DNA of 60,202 bases from Chloroflexus islandicus (GCF_001650695.1 NZ_LWQS01000050.1:1-60202), one strand, 5' to 3'. Positions 45,710 through 54,310 are shown, counted from the first letter of the stretch. Made by a program: numbers and translations. The notes: a model not told the origin generated them from the sequence alone.

Positions 45710-47416
45710 TTATCCCAACGTGCTCCCGCCGAAAATGTCCACCGGCAGCGTGCCGGCTTCGCCGCTATACCCGGCGGAATAGGCCATCGCCTCGGCCTTA
45801 ATCCGCTCTTGGCGGGCGGCCAGCATCTTGTTCAACGCCGCCATATACGCTTGGGCCGCAGCGACAATGGTGTCGGTATGGACGCCGTAGCCGCTAAAGA
45901 TTTGCTGCGCTTGCCGGCGACCGGTCAGGCTCGTTGCGGTGCTGCTGCTCTCGTTCAGGCGGGCCGGCGCACCCTGCTCACGAATGCGCACCGTCACCTC
46001 GGCCACCGCATCCAACCCCTCGGTAATCGCGTTGATCGAGAACTCGATCAGCTCGTTCGGGCGCTGAATAATCCGGTTAATCGCTTGATAGACCGCATCA
46101 ACCGGGCCGGTGCCCTGCGCGCTATCAATCTTAGTTTGGCCATCGGGGCCGATCAGGCGCACGGTGGCGGTCGGGATCATGCCCACTCCCGAAGCATACT
46201 GCACGTGATCGAGCTTGTACAACTCTGGCGTATGCTGCATCTCACCCGCGATCAAGGCCTCGATGTCGCGATCGTCCACTTTCTTCTTGCGATCGCACAA
46301 ATCCTTGAAACGGGTGAACACGTGCTGGAACTCGTCATCGTTCAGCGTATAGCCCTTCTCTTCGAGGTACTTGCGGAAGGCGTGGCGGCCCGAATGCTTG
46401 CCCAGCACCAGCGTATTGCTGTCGAGACCGACCGTCTCGGCGCTCATGATTTCGTAGGTCTGGCGATACTTCAACACGCCATCTTGGTGGATGCCCGACT
46501 CGTGGGCGAAGGCGTTGGCGCCGACGATGGCCTTGTTAGGCGGCACCGGCACGCCGATAAAGCTGCTCACCAGCCGCGACGTGCGAGCGATTTCGCGCGT
46601 CTCGATCCGGGTGCGCAAGCCGTAATACTGCTGGCGCGTATGCAGCGCCATCACCACCTCTTCGAGCGAAGCATTACCGGCCCGTTCGCCGATCCCGTTA
46701 ATCGTACACTCCACCTGCCGCGCGCCGGCCCGCACACCCGCCAGCGAATTGGCCACCGCCATCCCCAGATCGTCGTGGCAATGGGTCGAGAGAATGCAGT
46801 TCTCGATCCCCGGCACATGCTCGCGCAGATCGCGGATCATCGCGCCGTACTCGTCGGGGGTGAGATAGCCAACCGTATCGGGGATATTGAGCGTGGTTGC
46901 GCCGGCTGCCACCGCCACTGCCACCGCCTCGCGCAAGAAGAGCGGATCGGTGCGCCCGGCATCCATCGGCGAAAACTCGACATCCTCGCACAACGAGCGG
47001 GCATAGCTCACCATCTCGTGGATGAGTTGCAGCGCCTCGGCCCGCGTCTTGCGGAACTGGTATTCGAGGTGGATGTCAGAAGTTGACATAAATGTATGGA
47101 TGCGCTTCTTCGCCGCGGGCTGGATCGCGCTCCACGCCTTGTCAATGTCGTCGCGGTTAGCGCGGGCCAGCGCCGCGATAATCGGGCCATCGGGCGTACC
47201 GATTTCGCGGGCAATCTCATGCACTGCGGCCCAGTCGCCGGGCGACGCGGCGGGGAAGCCGGCCTCGATAATATCCACTTTCAGGCGCGCCAATTGGCGA
47301 GCGACCTCCAGCTTCTCTTCCAGCGTCATAGTGCAGCCGGGGGCCTGCTCGCCATCGCGCAGGGTCGTGTCGAAAATACGGACGTAATCTACGCTCGGTT
47401 CGGTGGTGTTGGTCAT
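45710..47416 (-). CDS. leuA: 2-isopropylmalate synthase LeuA
   Basis: First committed step of leucine synthesis. 568 residues; ATG 47416 with AGGAGG 5 bases upstream. Landmarks: [17 protein letters not shown] (metal-binding N-terminus), [18 protein letters not shown] with the HxH-like metal site, and [22 protein letters not shown]-terminal LeuA regulatory dimer domain (about 390-520) suggests leucine feedback. Upstream lies 0.98 kb of repeats that separate it from ilvC on the same strand, so it may have its own promoter. Confidence 0.95.
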   Translation of the reverse strand: MTNTTEPSVDYVRIFDTTLRDGEQAPGCTMTLEEKLEVARQLARLKVDIIEAGFPAASPGDWAAVHEIAREIGTPDGPIIAALARANRDDIDKAWSAIQPAAKKRIHTFMSTSDIHLEYQFRKTRAEALQLIHEMVSYARSLCEDVEFSPMDAGRTDPLFLREAVAVAVAAGATTLNIPDTVGYLTPDEYGAMIRDLREHVPGIENCILSTHCHDDLGMAVANSLAGVRAGARQVECTINGIGERAGNASLEEVVMALHTRQQYYGLRTRIETREIARTSRLVSSFIGVPVPPNKAIVGANAFAHESGIHQDGVLKYRQTYEIMSAETVGLDSNTLVLGKHSGRHAFRKYLEEKGYTLNDDEFQHVFTRFKDLCDRKKKVDDRDIEALIAGEMQHTPELYKLDHVQYASGVGMIPTATVRLIGPDGQTKIDSAQGTGPVDAVYQAINRIIQRPNELIEFSINAITEGLDAVAEVTVRIREQGAPARLNESSSTATSLTGRRQAQQIFSGYGVHTDTIVAAAQAYMAALNKMLAARQERIKAEAMAYSAGYSGEAGTLPVDIFGGSTLG

Positions 47417-47439
47417 TGGTGCCTCCTGATATGTATCGT

Positions 47440-48330
47440 TGGTTCATGTCCTTGCGAGGGGCGGATCGTCTCCTGTCCTTGCGAGGGGCGAAGCCCCGAA
47501 GCAATCTCCCGCTTCAGCGGGATGGATGCCTGAGCGCATCGCTCCCCCTTTCCTCCTGTCCTTGCGAGGGGCGCAGCCCCGAAGCAATCTCCCGCTTTGG
47601 CGGGATGGGTGTCTGAGCGCATCGCTCCCGTGCGCGCGTTCAGGGGGCGGACAGCACATCGGCTCCGGCGCCCGGCCCTGAAGGGCCGGGCTAGGGGTAC
47701 GAAGCCCGCTGCGCGGGCTGACGGCCCTCATCCCCAGCCCCTCTCCCACTAGCGCGGGAGAGGGGCGGGCAAAGTTCAGCGTTGAGGCAGCGCCTCCTGT
47801 CATTGCGAGGGCGCGCAGCCCCTGCTGTCATTGCGAGGGCGCGGAGCGCCCGAAGCAATCTCCCGCTTTGGCGGGATGGATGCCTGAGCGTACCGCTCCC
47901 GTGCGCGCGTTCAGGGGGCGGACAGCACATCGGCTCCGGCGCCCGGCCCTGAAGGGCCGGGCTAGGGGTACGAAGCCCGCTGCGCGGGCTGACGGCCCTC
48001 ATCCCCAGCCCCTCTCCCACTAGCGCGGGAGAGGGGCGGGCAAAGTTCAGCGTTGAGGCAGCGCCTCCTGTCATTGCGAGGGCGCGCAGCCCCTGCTGTC
48101 ATTGCGAGGGCGCGGAGCGCCCGAAGCAATCTCCCGCTTTGGCGGAAGGGGTGCCTGAGCGCACCGCTCCCCCTGTCCTCCTGTCCTTGCGAGGGGCGCA
48201 GCCCTGAAGCAATCTCCCGCTTTGGCGGGATGGGTGTCTGAGCGCATCGCTCCCGTGCTCGTGGGGGATTGCTTCGCCGGGCGGGGCATCGCCCCGTGAT
48301 GCCCCTAGCCGGCTCGCGATGACATAGGTG
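47440..48330. repeat. Repeat block between ilvC and leuA with a 271-base tandem duplication
   Basis: Near-identical copies begin at about 47627 and 47898 (271-base period). Each contains a cggccctgaagggccg palindrome, an agcccgctgcgcgggct palindrome, the cccctctcccactagcgcgggagagggg element and two gtcattgcgagg elements in a row. Partial copies of the gaagcaatctcccgctttgg part flank it on both sides. No gene is supported here. Confidence 0.9.
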
Positions 48331-48368
48331 CGTGTATAGTTTGTGCAGGTGCAATCCGCTCATGCGGG

Positions 48369-48387
48369 GGCAAGGCATGGCCTTGCC
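48369..48387 (-). terminator. Hairpin downstream of ilvC
   Basis: Stem ggcaaggc/gccttgcc with a 3-base loop, 10 bases past the ilvC stop on the minus strand. No T-run, so a terminator or 3'-end stabiliser role is only suggested by position. Confidence 0.4.
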
Positions 48388-48396
48388 GCTAACGCT

Positions 48397-49419
48397 TTAC
48401 GCCCCGCCCTCACCCGGCTTGACTTCGCGCGGGTTGACGAAGGGCATCATGCGGCGCAATTCACGGCCAATCTGCTCGATCGGGTGGTTGATATCGGCTT
48501 GGCGATAGGCGTTGAAGCGAGGCCGGCCATTGTGATTCTCGTCGATCCAGTCCTCGGCGAAGGCGCCGCTCTGGATGTCGGCCAGAATCTGGCGCATTGC
48601 TGCGCGGGTCTGATCGGTGATGATCTTAGGGCCGGCGGTGTAATCGCCCCACTCCGCGGTATCGCTCACCGAATAGCGCATGTAGTTGAGACCACCCTGA
48701 TAGAACAGGTCAACGATCAGCTTCAGCTCGTGCATGCACTCGAAGTAGGCCACTTCCGGCTGGTAGCCAGCCTCGACCAGCGTCTCGAAGGCAGCCTTGA
48801 CCAGCGCGCTGACGCCGCCGCAGAGTACCACTTGCTCGCCGAACAGGTCGGTCTCGGTCTCTTCGGCGAAGGTGGTGCGCAACACGCCGGCGCGGGTGCA
48901 GCCGAGGCCCTTGGCGTAGGCCAGCGCATCCTCAAACGCGCCGCCGGTCGCGTCTTGCTCAACCGCAATCAGCGCCGGCACGCCGCCGCCCTGCACAAAG
49001 ACCTCGCGCACGCGGTGGCCGGGAGCTTTGGGCGCGACCATGCTCACGTCGATCCCTGCGGGCGGCACGATTTGGCCAAAGCGGATGTTGAAGCCGTGGG
49101 CGAACATCAGCGTCTTGCCCGGTTCCATCGCTGGCGCGATGTGCTCGCGGTACAGATCGGCTTGCCCAATGTCAGGGGTCAAAATCATGACAATCTGCGC
49201 CTCGCGGGCCGCTTCGGCGACCGTCATGACCTTCAAGCCCGCCGCTTCGACCTTGCTCCAGCTCTTCGAGCCGGGGTACAAGCCAACCCGCACATCGAGG
49301 CCGCTATCGGCAAGGTTGCGGGCGTGGGCGTGGCCTTGGCTGCCGAAACCGATAATTGCGATCGGCTTGTTCTTCAAGCGGTTGAGATCGGCCTGATTGT
49401 CGTAGTACAGCTCTGCCAT
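48397..49419 (-). CDS. ilvC: Ketol-acid reductoisomerase IlvC
   Basis: NADPH- and Mg2+-dependent isomeroreductase shared by the Ile and Val/Leu routes. 340 residues, class I size. Landmarks: [17 protein letters not shown] (24-residue dinucleotide loop region), [12 protein letters not shown], and the Mg2+ ligands in the [13 protein letters not shown] and [12 protein letters not shown] blocks. ATG 49419 with AGGA about 9 bases upstream. Third gene of the ilvBNC run, 99 bases after ilvN; that gap holds a strong hairpin. Confidence 0.96.
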   Translation of the reverse strand: MAELYYDNQADLNRLKNKPIAIIGFGSQGHAHARNLADSGLDVRVGLYPGSKSWSKVEAAGLKVMTVAEAAREAQIVMILTPDIGQADLYREHIAPAMEPGKTLMFAHGFNIRFGQIVPPAGIDVSMVAPKAPGHRVREVFVQGGGVPALIAVEQDATGGAFEDALAYAKGLGCTRAGVLRTTFAEETETDLFGEQVVLCGGVSALVKAAFETLVEAGYQPEVAYFECMHELKLIVDLFYQGGLNYMRYSVSDTAEWGDYTAGPKIITDQTRAAMRQILADIQSGAFAEDWIDENHNGRPRFNAYRQADINHPIEQIGRELRRMMPFVNPREVKPGEGGA

Positions 49420-49480
49420 GTTGTGTTATTCCTCATACTCATGCGGCGACCATCCGCCGCGCGCGGTAGGTAAGAACCAC

Positions 49481-49505
49481 TGAGACGCCCGTAAGGGGCG
49501 TCTCA
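49481..49505. other. Hairpin in the ilvN-ilvC spacer
   Basis: Perfect 10-base stem tgagacgccc/gggcgtctca with loop gtaag. No T-run on the minus strand, so transcription probably continues into ilvC; it could tune relative mRNA stability or processing. Confidence 0.6.
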
Positions 49506-49518
49506 GAGGATCGCACAA

Positions 49519-50058
49519 TTAGTTAAGCGCCGGTACAGCTACGCCGTTGGTGGCCGGCTCAACATACTCGCCGGCATTGTGGCCGCGCGCGCCGCGTACC
49601 ATGGCAATGCGGCCAGTGCGCATCATCTCTTTAATGCCGTAGGGGCGCACCACCTCAATGAAATTCTCAACCTTGCCGGGGGTGCCGGTCATCTCGATAA
49701 TCATCGTGTTCGAGCCAACATCAACGATCCGCGCCCCAAACACGCTGCACATCGAGATGATCTCGTGGCGGGCCGCCGGCGGTGCATGCAGCTTGATCAT
49801 CGTCATCTCGCGCTCAACCGTCGGGTCGTCGGTGACATCGCTCACCTTCAGCACCTCGATCAAGCGGTAGAGCTGCTTGACGACCTGCTCAACATGCTCT
49901 GATTCCACCACAATGGTCAGCCGGCTCACGCCGGGGGTTTCGCTATGACCAACGGCCAGACTCTCGATATTGTAGCCGCGGCGGCGGATCAACCCGATCA
50001 CGCGGCTCAGCACGCCGGGCCGATCTTGCAAGAGGGCGACGATGGTATGCTTCTTCAT
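49519..50058 (-). CDS. ilvN: Acetolactate synthase small (regulatory) subunit IlvN/IlvH
   Basis: Regulatory partner of IlvB mediating valine feedback. 179 residues; ATG 50058 with AAGGAG upstream. N-terminal ACT domain (about 1-78): HTIVALLQDRPGVLSRVIGL and RRGYNIESLAVG; C-terminal domain about 85-160. It lies 37 bases after ilvB. Both ACT-domain landmarks expected for valine binding are present. Confidence 0.95.
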   Translation of the reverse strand: MKKHTIVALLQDRPGVLSRVIGLIRRRGYNIESLAVGHSETPGVSRLTIVVESEHVEQVVKQLYRLIEVLKVSDVTDDPTVEREMTMIKLHAPPAARHEIISMCSVFGARIVDVGSNTMIIEMTGTPGKVENFIEVVRPYGIKEMMRTGRIAMVRGARGHNAGEYVEPATNGVAVPALN

Positions 50059-50095
50059 GGTTGCGACTCCTTAGATGACGGTAATGATTACGCCC

Positions 50096-51838
50096 TTACG
50101 CCTGCGACTCCGAGAGGATCATCTCGCCAATCGACTTGTTCTGCGGCACCATCGGGAAGACGTTGACCTCGCGCTCGACGCGGAAGTCGATCAGCACCGG
50201 GCCATCGGTGGCATGCGCTTCGTCGATGGCGGATTGCACATCTTCGCTCCGCTCGACGGTGATCCCCTTCCAACCGTAGGCTTCGGCCAGCTTGGCGAAA
50301 TTGGGGCCAGACAGGGGGGTGCCGCTGTAGCGCTTGTGCTCGAACAGCTCTTGCCACTGGCGCACCATGCCGAGGTAGCCGTTGTTGATCACCGCCACCT
50401 TGATATTCTTCAGACCCTCTTGCATGATCGTCGCCATCTCTTGGTTGGTCATCTGGAAGCCGCCATCGCCGACGATCGCCCACACCGTTTCGTTCGGGTA
50501 AGCAATCGCCACTCCCAACGCCGCCGGCACCGCGAACCCCATCGTGCCGGCGCCGCCCGAGGTGATATGGGTGCGCGGGCCTTGGTTCCAGTCGATCAAC
50601 TGGGCCGCCCACATCTGATGCTGGCCGACGTCGGTGACGACGCGGTAGTTGCCGCGCGCGTTGAGGGTGCGGCTCAGCGCCTCGTAGACATCGTGCGGCG
50701 GCAGCGACATATTGGCCATCGCGGCCCGGTTCTTGTACTGCTGCTTGCCCTGATGCTTATCCTGCATCTCGCGGATGTGCTCCATCCAATCGGAAGCGTG
50801 GGTATGCAACTCGGCCAGCTCGCTGGGCGGCGGCAAGTCTTCGAGCAGCGCCTGCAACACCAGCCGGGCATCGCCGACGATCGGCACATCCACCCGCACA
50901 TTCTTGCCGATCTCAGAGGGATCAATGTCAACGTGGATAATCCGGGCGTTGGGGGCGAAGGTGCTGGCCTTGCCGGTCACGCGGTCATCAAAGCGACCGC
51001 CGATGTTGAACAGCACATCGCACTCTTGGATCGCGCGGTTGACATGCACCCAGCCGTGCATACCGGGCATGCCGATCGCGAGCGGGTGATTTTCGGGGAT
51101 CGCGCCGATGCCATGCAAGGTGGTAATCACCGGAATGCGCAGCCGCTCGGCGAACTCTTGCAGCTCGCGGTGGGCGCCAGCCATAATGATCCCGTGGCCG
51201 GCGATAATCAACGGCTTCTTGGCGCTGATCAACAGCTTGATCGCTTCGCGGATCTGGCGGCGGTTGCCCTGATAGGTCGGCTTATAACCGGGCAGGTTGA
51301 GCTTGATATCCCAATTGGGCACCGTCGTCTTCTGCATCGCATCTTTGGTGATGTCGATCAGCACCGGGCCGGGCCGGCCAGTGGTGGCGATGTGGATCGC
51401 CTCTTTGAAGACGTAGGGAAGTTCATCAACATTCTTCACCAAATAGTTGTGCTTGGTGATCGGCATCGTAATGCCGGTGATATCGGTCTCTTGGAAGGCA
51501 TCTTTGCCGAGCACGTGGCTGCCGACTTGGCCGGTAATCGCCAGCAACGGCGTGCTATCCATCATCGCATCGGCAATCGGGGTGACGAGGTTGGTCGCGC
51601 CGGGGCCGCTGGTGCCGATACAAACGCCGAGCCTGCCGGTGGCGCGGGCGTAGCCTTCGGCGGCGTGGCCGGCCCCCTGCTCGTGGCGGCAGAGCACGTG
51701 GCGCAGCCGGTCGCGATAATCCCACATCGCATAATAGAAGGGCATAATCGCGCCGCCGGGAATGCCGAACATCACTTCGACCCCCTCGCGGATGAGGGCC
51801 TCACACATAATCTGGGCGCCGGTGAGTGGTTTGGTCAT
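50096..51838 (-). CDS. ilvB: Acetolactate synthase large (catalytic) subunit IlvB
   Basis: ThDP-, FAD- and Mg2+-dependent synthase, first common step of branched-chain amino acid synthesis. Start placed at ATG 51838 (MTKPLTGAQIMCEALI) with AGGAG 7 bases upstream; further upstream the frame is the leader region. 580 residues. Landmarks: RHEQGAGHAAEGYARATG with the catalytic Glu, GTSGPGATNLVTPI, and the ThDP/Mg site GDGGFQMTNQEMATIMQ ending in NNGYLGMVRQW. About 515 bases separate the predicted transcript start from this ATG. Confidence 0.96.
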   Translation of the reverse strand: MTKPLTGAQIMCEALIREGVEVMFGIPGGAIMPFYYAMWDYRDRLRHVLCRHEQGAGHAAEGYARATGRLGVCIGTSGPGATNLVTPIADAMMDSTPLLAITGQVGSHVLGKDAFQETDITGITMPITKHNYLVKNVDELPYVFKEAIHIATTGRPGPVLIDITKDAMQKTTVPNWDIKLNLPGYKPTYQGNRRQIREAIKLLISAKKPLIIAGHGIIMAGAHRELQEFAERLRIPVITTLHGIGAIPENHPLAIGMPGMHGWVHVNRAIQECDVLFNIGGRFDDRVTGKASTFAPNARIIHVDIDPSEIGKNVRVDVPIVGDARLVLQALLEDLPPPSELAELHTHASDWMEHIREMQDKHQGKQQYKNRAAMANMSLPPHDVYEALSRTLNARGNYRVVTDVGQHQMWAAQLIDWNQGPRTHITSGGAGTMGFAVPAALGVAIAYPNETVWAIVGDGGFQMTNQEMATIMQEGLKNIKVAVINNGYLGMVRQWQELFEHKRYSGTPLSGPNFAKLAEAYGWKGITVERSEDVQSAIDEAHATDGPVLIDFRVEREVNVFPMVPQNKSIGEMILSESQA

Positions 51839-52051
51839 CGAACTACTCCTGTCGTGATGTGTCTGGAACAGAACCTGTGTGCGCAGCCGTACCCAACGGT
51901 GGCAAGCGCAGCGATGCGCTGTACCGTTGGCGACGACCGATCCAACAACCGACGGGCCACAGCAGTGGGGCGTTGCGCCGCTGCTCACCTCGATGTGAGC
52001 GGCCAGCCGCGGGGCAATGCGCTGGCGAGGCGGCGGTGAACGAAACGTAGG

Positions 52052-52147
52052 TTAGCGACGCCGGGTGATCACTGCCGGCGCAAGCGCGAGTCGCGGCTGC
52101 AACGCACGTTGTTGCCAAAAGCTGATAATGATGGTGATGAGCCGCAT
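52052..52147 (-). CDS. Small Ile-rich reading frame between attenuator and ilvB
   Basis: 31 codons, ATG 52147 to TAA 52052, with GAGG 7 bases before the ATG. The peptide begins MRLITIIISFWQQR: four of its first eight residues are Ile (ATC, ATC, ATT, ATC), with further Leu (16, 20, 22), Val26 and Ile27, and a tri-Arg end. It starts about 20 bases after the T-run of the attenuator terminator, so it is made only on read-through transcripts. Two hairpins follow before ilvB (for example ccaacggt.../...accgttgg at about 51893-51930) but none has a T-run. It could be a second leader or a small functional peptide. Confidence 0.55.
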   Translation of the reverse strand: MRLITIIISFWQQRALQPRLALAPAVITRRR

Positions 52148-52169
52148 CGCGTATCCTCGCACGGGTACT

Positions 52170-52196
52170 AAAAAACCTCCCGCAGGGCGGGAGGTT
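52170..52196 (-). terminator. Intrinsic terminator (attenuator) of the ilv leader
   Basis: On the minus strand: aacctcccgc (52196-52187), loop cct, gcgggaggtt (52183-52174), continuing into T-run 52175-52170. A strong 10-base stem with six T residues. It lies 43 bases past the leader-peptide stop codon and well upstream of ilvB, so it must be read through for ilvBNC expression. Its 5' arm (CCUCCC) is complementary to GGGAGG at the leader stop. Confidence 0.9.
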
Positions 52197-52238
52197 CAGT
52201 CTTGCATCCTGAGCCGGGGCTTTGTGACCATCCCCTCC

Positions 52239-52322
52239 CTAAACACGTTTGCTCCACCCGCCAATAAGGCTAAGGAGGAGTACGAGTACGAGGAGGATAA
52301 GGCTTACAAAGTGAGCGGCCAT
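52239..52322 (-). CDS. ilvL: ilv leader peptide (attenuation)
   Basis: 27 residues, ATG 52322 to TAG 52239. The core VSLILLVLVLLLSLI contains most of the peptide's 8 Leu, 4 Val and 2 Ile, 14 of 27 residues; codons are mainly CTC, CTT and GTA. It ends GGWSKRV. About 31 bases separate the ATG from the predicted transcript start; the Shine-Dalgarno is weak (AGG far upstream). Position, composition, and the following anti-terminator/terminator pair identify it as a leader peptide sensing charged Leu/Val tRNA. A longer in-frame upstream extension begins before the predicted transcript start and is not favoured. Confidence 0.85.
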   Translation of the reverse strand: MAAHFVSLILLVLVLLLSLIGGWSKRV

Positions 52323-52359
52323 AGATTTGTGTACTTTGCCTAAATGACGATCCGCGAAG

Positions 52360-52388
52360 AGGATACCACAGCGTGAGCGGTTTGTCAA
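52360..52388 (-). promoter_or_regulatory. Promoter of the ilv operon
   Basis: On the minus strand: perfect TTGACA (52388-52383), 17-base spacer, TATCCT (52365-52360; 5 of 6 to consensus). Predicted transcript start near 52353, 31 bases before the leader-peptide ATG. Confidence 0.8.
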
Positions 52389-52415
52389 CAGGGAAAGTTG
52401 ACCCTCGTTTATCAA

Positions 52416-52445
52416 AGAGTGCGGCAGCCCTTCCTGCCGCACTCT
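52416..52445 (-). terminator. Palindrome after the repeat lipoprotein gene
   Basis: Perfect 12-base stem agagtgcggcag/ctgccgcactct with loop cccttc, 20 bases past the stop of the minus-strand lipoprotein gene and 28 bases before the ilv -35. The same tgcggcag palindrome family elsewhere is purely intergenic; here it is well placed to insulate the ilv promoter. Only a short TTT follows. Confidence 0.55.
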
Positions 52446-52464
52446 ATGCGCTACGAGTCGAGCG

Positions 52465-53346
52465 TTAGAGGAACGTAATCACCACTAAGGTCTTGGCGCC
52501 GGCTGAGGTGATGCTAATCGATACCTCACGCCCATCCTTAGTGAAGGTAAGTTCATACACGCCGCCTTCCACCTCAACGCTATCGCCTTGCCCCCATCCC
52601 CGCACCGGCATTTCGGTCTTGTAGAAGGTGGCAATGCTGGCAGCCGCGCCGGCAGCGTCAAAGGTGATCACGCCGGGAGCCTTCACCACATTACTAATAT
52701 TGGATGGCAGCGGAATCTCGTCCTCAGCCGCCGTTGCGCCAGAGGCGCTGCCGGATGCGCTGCCGCCGGTGGATGCGCTGCCAGAGGCACTGCCGCCGGT
52801 GGTAACACTGCCGGACGCGCCACTGTCCGAAGCGCTGCCGCTCACGGTGACGCCGCCGGCAGAAATGCTCGCCGATGCACCACTATCCGAAGCACTGCCG
52901 CCCACGGTGACGCCGCCCACGGTGACGCTCGCCGAGGCGCCGCTATCCGAAGCGCTGCCGCCAATCGTGACATTGCCAGTGGTAACGTTGCCGGAGGCGC
53001 CGCTGTCAGAGGCATTGCCGGAGACGTTGGCATTGCCGGTAGTGACATTGCCCGCTGCGCTGCTGTCCGAGGCACTGCCAGAGACGTTGGCATTGCCAGT
53101 GGTGACATTGCCGTATGCGCCGCTGTCAGAGGCATTGCCGGAGACGTTGACATTGCCGGCGGTAACGTTTCCGTATGCGCCGCTGTCCGAGGCGCTGCCG
53201 CTCACGGCTACGTTGCCAGCGGTAGTATTACCAGAAGTCGAGCTGCCAGCCGCCGGCGCAGGATTGCTGGTTGTGCCGCCGCAAGCGGCCAGCAATGCAA
53301 TCAAGCTCAGGCTGAGCAGAGCGGTCAGGATTTTAGCCAGATTCAT
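52465..53346 (-). CDS. Secreted lipoprotein with seven 20-residue Gly/Ser/Thr-rich repeats
   Basis: 293 residues from ATG 53346 (GGGGAGAT upstream). Lipoprotein signal MNLAKILTALLSLSLIALLA with lipobox AAC, Cys22. Residues 39-178 are seven consecutive 20-residue units with consensus GNVTTGNVNVSGSASDSGAS, low in charge and probably beta-forming or extended. A Ser/Gly tract follows, then a compact C-terminal domain (about 212-293) starting EIPLPSNISNVVKAPGVITF and containing YELTFTKDGREVSISIT. That domain is clearly related to the C-terminus of the lipoprotein at 54311-55438. Function unknown; surface-exposed by inference. Confidence 0.85.
   Translation of the reverse strand: MNLAKILTALLSLSLIALLAACGGTTSNPAPAAGSSTSGNTTAGNVAVSGSASDSGAYGNVTAGNVNVSGNASDSGAYGNVTTGNANVSGSASDSSAAGNVTTGNANVSGNASDSGASGNVTTGNVTIGGSASDSGASASVTVGGVTVGGSASDSGASASISAGGVTVSGSASDSGASGSVTTGGSASGSASTGGSASGSASGATAAEDEIPLPSNISNVVKAPGVITFDAAGAAASIATFYKTEMPVRGWGQGDSVEVEGGVYELTFTKDGREVSISITSAGAKTLVVITFL
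52813..53232 (-). repeat. 60-base coding tandem repeat x7
   Basis: The DNA repeat underlying residues 39-178 of the lipoprotein. The period is 60 bases; units diverge more at synonymous and Thr/Ala/Asn positions than in the SASDSGA core. Copies such as 52920-53220 keep words like gcgccgctgtc(c/a)gaggc on the plus strand. Copy number could vary between strains. Confidence 0.85.
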
Positions 53347-53606
53347 CGAAATCTCCCCTTGCGCAGTTGTGTGATGGTTCTGGTTTGAGTACTGGTACAT
53401 TAGCGGTGGATGAGCGGAGAGACCGCACGCCGTTGTGCTGGCGCTTCCCCGGTGGACAGGGAGAGAATGCATTCTCTAAAATGATAACGTTTTAGCATGC
53501 CGAGAGCACTATAGCATGCGAGAGAGGGTCTCACAAGGGAGAGCAAAGATGAAAAGTTTGTCAGGATAGCAGCGAGATCGCTCTCAAGGCGGGTTTAGAA
53601 ATGGTA

Positions 53607-53612
53607 TATAAT
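53607..53612 (+). promoter_or_regulatory. Possible -10 before the short lipoprotein-like frame
   Basis: Perfect TATAAT, 41 bases before the TTG at 53653. It overlaps the edge of the palindrome attccac-cat-gtggaat. No -35 match was seen at 16-18 bases. Confidence 0.3.
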
Positions 53613-53652
53613 TCCACCATGTGGAATATTGTAGGTTGGCAGGAAACGTTGC

Positions 53653-53823
53653 TTGGCGCTGTGTGCCAATCGTCATCTAACGCATTGGTACGCGATTGTT
53701 GCGTTAGGATTGGTTGCGAGCTTCATCACCGGTTGTCAACCGGCATTGCGTGGATTGCGGGATGTCATGTTTGTTAGGAGTGGATACGACTCACGATGCA
53801 TCTTCCATTCGAGATGCAAATAG
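53653..53823 (+). pseudogene. Possible truncated lipoprotein gene
   Basis: 56 codons from TTG 53653 (AGGAA 6 bases upstream) to TAG 53823. The N-terminal part HWYAIVALGLVASFITGCQP looks like a lipoprotein signal with lipobox ITGC, followed by only about 28 residues with no recognisable domain. The 53480-54000 stretch is visibly less GC-rich than its neighbours. Most likely the 5' remnant of a decayed or inserted gene; chance is possible. Confidence 0.3.
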
Positions 53824-54225
53824 CCGGTATGTAGCCAGTGAATAGGGTTTGTCTTCTTGCCAACTATGTGTTTGCTTGGCAAAAAGAAACGATAAGCAGC
53901 TTCATAGAGACGCTTGGTCTGTAACGTGCGTTTCGGTGCTGTTCTGACAGTCGTTAAATGACCCATAACGGTATCGCTCTGGCTGATTGCTCGCAATGGC
54001 ATCCTCCTCTGTGTCCGTATCTAAACGATTGGTGCTGACAGTGCCTTGCACCCTGTTGGCTTGCGCGGATGCGAAGCTCCGGAAGCAACCTCTTTCTCTG
54101 GCGAGATGCTGCCGTTGAGGAGTGCTGCGCCACCTATGGCGGCGCGCAATGGCAAGCGGGCCGACATCGCCTTCCTGCCGGCATTGATCGCGCGCGAGCG
54201 GCACGAAGAAACCGTTCGGTAAAAC
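53824..54225. other. Intergenic stretch without a supported gene
   Basis: Several short frames occur on the minus strand, but none has a convincing start, codon bias or recognised motif. The first part is lower in GC; the part near 54060-54120 contains a diverged 'gcgaagc...gaagcaac' word resembling the dispersed element. Confidence 0.5.
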
Positions 54226-54257
54226 GACACCCCTAGCGAGGATACGCTAGGGGTGTC
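54226..54257 (-). terminator. Intrinsic terminator of the second lipoprotein gene
   Basis: Perfect 13-base stem gacacccctagcg/cgctaggggtgtc with a 6-base loop, 53 bases past the stop of the minus-strand lipoprotein gene and followed on that strand by gTTTTa. Confidence 0.8.
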
Positions 54258-54310
54258 AGACTTGAGTATGCCACAGCGTTCTACGAAAGAGTGATGACCT
54301 GCCTCTGCGC

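Noticed and set aside
50075-52039. 654-codon plus-strand frame opposite ilvB/ilvN
   Set aside because: Shadow of ilvB; its translation has no motif, whereas ilvB on the minus strand is complete.
51843-52118. 91-codon minus-strand frame just before ilvB as a gene
   Set aside because: It overlaps the second small Ile-rich frame and the ilvB start region in another frame, with no ribosome site or motif.
53736-54204. Two 88-100-codon minus-strand frames in the low-GC gap
   Set aside because: No ribosome site, signal or family motif; both lie beyond the terminator of the neighbouring lipoprotein gene and look like chance frames.
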